Source of the DNA: Mycobacterium interjectum
GTDB lineage: Bacteria > Actinomycetota > Actinomycetes > Mycobacteriales > Mycobacteriaceae
Length of the DNA: 64,000 nucleotides
Direction: 5' to 3'
Assembly: GCA_002102225.1 (NCBI GenBank)
Contig: LQPB01000035.1
Coordinates: 35,392 to 99,391, forward strand
The translations under genes were made by a program, and so were the position numbers. Under the pieces are notes generated by a model. That model was not told the origin of the DNA. It searched no databases and saw only the letters and a program-made list of their open reading frames with translations. Below, one piece after another: positions 62,271-64,000 of this stretch (its first letter is position 1; every line of letters starts with the position of its first letter).

Positions 62271-62861
62271 TCAGCCGGTCGGCTGGCGAACCGCCCTGGC
62301 GGTGGACACCACGTAGTCCACCCCGGTCACCACCGTCAGCACGATCGCGATGCCCATGACGGCGGCCGCCACCACCCGGAAAGGCCCCGACAGCGGCAGG
62401 ACGAACAGGCCGATCGCCAGCGCCTGCACGACGGTCTTGAGCTTGCCGCCCCAGCTCGCCGGGATGACGCCGCGGCGTATCACCGCCAACCGCAGCAGCG
62501 TCACCGCCACCTCGCGGGTCATGATCACCGCCGTGACCCACCACGGCAGGTCCCCCAGCATCGACAGCCCGATCAGCGCCGACCCGATCAGGGTCTTGTC
62601 GGCGATCGGATCGACGAACGCGCCGAATTCGGTCGCCATCCCGTAGTTGCGGGCCAGCAGGCCGTCGAACCGGTCGGTGATGCAGGCGACCGCAAAGATC
62701 ACGAAAGCGACTATGCGGCCGGCGATTTGGTGCCCGTCGGCGGTGAACAGCGCGAACAGGAAGATGGGGACCAGCACCAGCCGCAGCAGGGTCAGCACGT
62801 TGGCGAGGTTGGCGATGCGGGCGCGGCCCGCCATCGGCGGTGTTTGCGGCTGCCCCGACAC
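62271..62861 (-). CDS. pgsA3: phosphatidylglycerophosphate synthase (CDP-alcohol transferase)
   Basis: This 196-residue membrane enzyme corresponds to Rv2746c. The CDP-alcohol phosphotransferase motif D-x2-DG-x2-AR-x8-G-x3-D-x3-D is complete ([20 protein letters not shown] followed by VDPIAD). It makes phosphatidylglycerophosphate from CDP-diacylglycerol and glycerol phosphate, for cardiolipin. Six membrane segments are present. It lies upstream of clgR and divergent from argA. Confidence 0.92.
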   Translation of the reverse strand: MSGQPQTPPMAGRARIANLANVLTLLRLVLVPIFLFALFTADGHQIAGRIVAFVIFAVACITDRFDGLLARNYGMATEFGAFVDPIADKTLIGSALIGLSMLGDLPWWVTAVIMTREVAVTLLRLAVIRRGVIPASWGGKLKTVVQALAIGLFVLPLSGPFRVVAAAVMGIAIVLTVVTGVDYVVSTARAVRQPTG

Positions 62862-62916
62862 GGCATAAGAATAGCGGTTGACCAGCCCTCACCCCGCGTT
62901 GCCGATACTGTTACCC

Positions 62917-63432
62917 GTGACCCAAAGCTCACGGGGCCCCCGGCCGGTGGTCCGGCGCGCGCGAACATCCGACGTACCCGCGATCAAACAACTCGTCGAC
63001 ACGTACTCCGGACGCATCCTGCTGGAGAAGAACCTCGTCACGCTCTACGAGGCCGTCCAGGAGTTCTGGGTGGCCGAGCACGAGGGCAGGGTGGTCGGGT
63101 GCGGGGCGCTGCACGTGTTGTGGGCGGACCTCGGCGAGGTGCGCACCGTCGCCGTCGACCCGGCGCTGACCGGCCACGGGATCGGCCACGCGATCGTCGA
63201 CCGGCTGCTCGAGGTCGCCCGGGAGTTGCAGTTGCAGCGGCTGTTCGTGCTGACGTTCGAGACCGAGTTCTTCGGCAAGCACGGGTTCACCGAGATCGAG
63301 GGCACGCCCGTCACCGCCGAGGTGTACGAGGAGATGTGCCGCTCCTACGACATCGGTGTCGCCGAGTTCCTGGACCTGAGCTACGTCAAGCCCAACATCT
63401 TGGGCAACTCCCGGATGCTTTTGGTGCTGTAG
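62917..63432 (+). CDS. argA: amino-acid N-acetyltransferase ArgA
   Basis: This 171-residue GNAT enzyme corresponds to Rv2747 and starts arginine synthesis by acetylating glutamate (or glutamine). The acetyl-CoA loop TGHGIGHAIVDRLLEVA, the acidic VTLYEAVQEFWVA and LSYVKPNILGNSRMLLVL at the end are clear. The GTG start lies 7 bases after GATACT (62904-62909), consistent with a leaderless mRNA, and matches the known N-terminus. An upstream in-frame TTG at 62878 is not favoured. Confidence 0.93.
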   Translation: MTQSSRGPRPVVRRARTSDVPAIKQLVDTYSGRILLEKNLVTLYEAVQEFWVAEHEGRVVGCGALHVLWADLGEVRTVAVDPALTGHGIGHAIVDRLLEVARELQLQRLFVLTFETEFFGKHGFTEIEGTPVTAEVYEEMCRSYDIGVAEFLDLSYVKPNILGNSRMLLVL

Positions 63433-63571
63433 CGCGCCGCCAAAGCGTGCCGTCGGCGACTGGATCGAACGCGTCGACAACCGACGCACCCCACTCGACT
63501 TTGTCATGAGGTAGTGCTAACAATTACTACTTTCCCATCTCGACAGTCGGGCAGCCGAGTTGGAGGCAGCG

Positions 63572-64000
63572 ATGTCGTATGTCTTTGCAGCACCTGACCA
63601 ATTCGCGACTGCCAGGCCGGAACTGGCCGGTATCGGCGAGTCGCTGAAAGCGGCTACGTCAGCGGCCGCTACCCCGACGACCGGGCTGCTGGCAGCCGCC
63701 GAGGACGAAGTTTCGGTGGCGATCGCGTCGCTGTTTTCCAGCCGTGCCGCATCCTTTCAGGCGCTGACTGCCCAGGCGGCGGCGTTTCATGCCCAATTCG
63801 CCCAGGCCGTGCGCGGTGCCGGCAGTGCCTACGCGGCCGCGGAGGCCGCCAATGCCTCCCCGTTGCAAACCCTCGAAGGCGACATCCTGGGTGTGATCAA
63901 CGCGCCGACGAACCTGCTGTTGGGACGCCCCCTGATCGGTGATGGGACTAACGGGGCGCCGGCCACCGGGCAGGCCGGTGGGGCGGGCGGGATTTTGTGG
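63572..64000 (+). CDS. PE_PGRS family protein, truncated by window end
   Basis: The first 143 codons encode a PE domain: MSYVFAAPDQFATARPELAG with the PE pair at residues 16-17, and Y87-x3-E91 (YAAAE), the ESX/type VII secretion signal. After residue 100 comes the linker NLLLGRPLIGDGTNGAPATG and then GQAGGAGGILW, the beginning of a PGRS-like glycine-rich region. GGAGG lies 5 bases before the ATG. M. tuberculosis has ftsK after argA here, and its nearby PE_PGRS47 lies elsewhere. Confidence 0.9.
   Translation, partial: MSYVFAAPDQFATARPELAGIGESLKAATSAAATPTTGLLAAAEDEVSVAIASLFSSRAASFQALTAQAAAFHAQFAQAVRGAGSAYAAAEAANASPLQTLEGDILGVINAPTNLLLGRPLIGDGTNGAPATGQAGGAGGILW

Noticed and set aside
62878..62916. 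Longer argA start at TTG 62878
   Set aside because: The added residues do not match the family N-terminus and the -10 box favours the GTG at 62917.

Overview
The window is chromosomal DNA of a slow-growing Mycobacterium. It is very GC-rich and nearly fully coding. Its gene order follows, almost gene for gene, the M. tuberculosis stretch from ribD (Rv2671) to argA (Rv2747); Rv numbers are used from memory as synteny labels. A PE domain followed by the start of a PE_PGRS linker at the right edge points to a PE_PGRS-bearing slow grower. The species cannot be fixed from the sequence. RecA has no intein, unlike M. tuberculosis.

Layout. 1-4.7 kb: ribD end, a secreted alpha/beta-hydrolase lipoprotein, aftC, msrB, then a DUF559 nuclease-like gene lying between two inverted palindromic elements. 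4.7-8.7 kb: a leftward haem block (hemE, hemY, hemQ, methyltransferase). 8.7-18.7 kb: echA15, DUF3000, an RNase D-like gene, dxs, a CBS protein with an ion transporter, an RNA methyltransferase and an APC permease. 18.8-26.8 kb: K+ uptake regulators ceoB-ceoC, DUF3159/OB-fold genes, dut, a Crp-type site at cei, suhB and ppgK. 27-36.5 kb: sigA, a SnoaL-like insert, ridA, small zinc proteins, sigB with a SigE/SigH-type promoter, ideR and sthA. 36.5-45 kb: a trypsin-like lipoprotein not known at this place in M. tuberculosis, PAC2, hydrolase, PhzF, nitrobindin, nrdR, the LysM gene and lexA sharing an SOS-box region, and an LGFP-repeat surface protein. 45-57.3 kb: fadE20, hflX, dapF, miaA, DUF349, miaB, recX and recA with SOS and PafBC-type promoters. 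57.3-64 kb: a cobalamin riboswitch upstream of an FhuF-like Fe-S protein, DUF3046, a glycosyltransferase, ephG, the clgR-pspA-pspM envelope-stress genes, pgsA3, argA and a truncated PE_PGRS gene.

Themes. Stress control is dense: sigA, sigB, ideR, lexA, recA/recX, nrdR, clgR/pspA. Many genes have a TANNNT -10 box 6-8 bases before the start codon, so leaderless transcripts look common. Compared with M. tuberculosis as I recall it, several genes are missing here (an ABC transporter after the ion transporter, the Rv2722-Rv2723 pair, Rv2730, Rv2734-Rv2735c, pspN) and several are extra (DUF559 cassette, SnoaL gene, trypsin-like lipoprotein, riboswitch-FhuF unit, PE_PGRS after argA).

Most worth following up: the inverted-repeat-flanked DUF559 cassette and the B12-riboswitch/FhuF unit.
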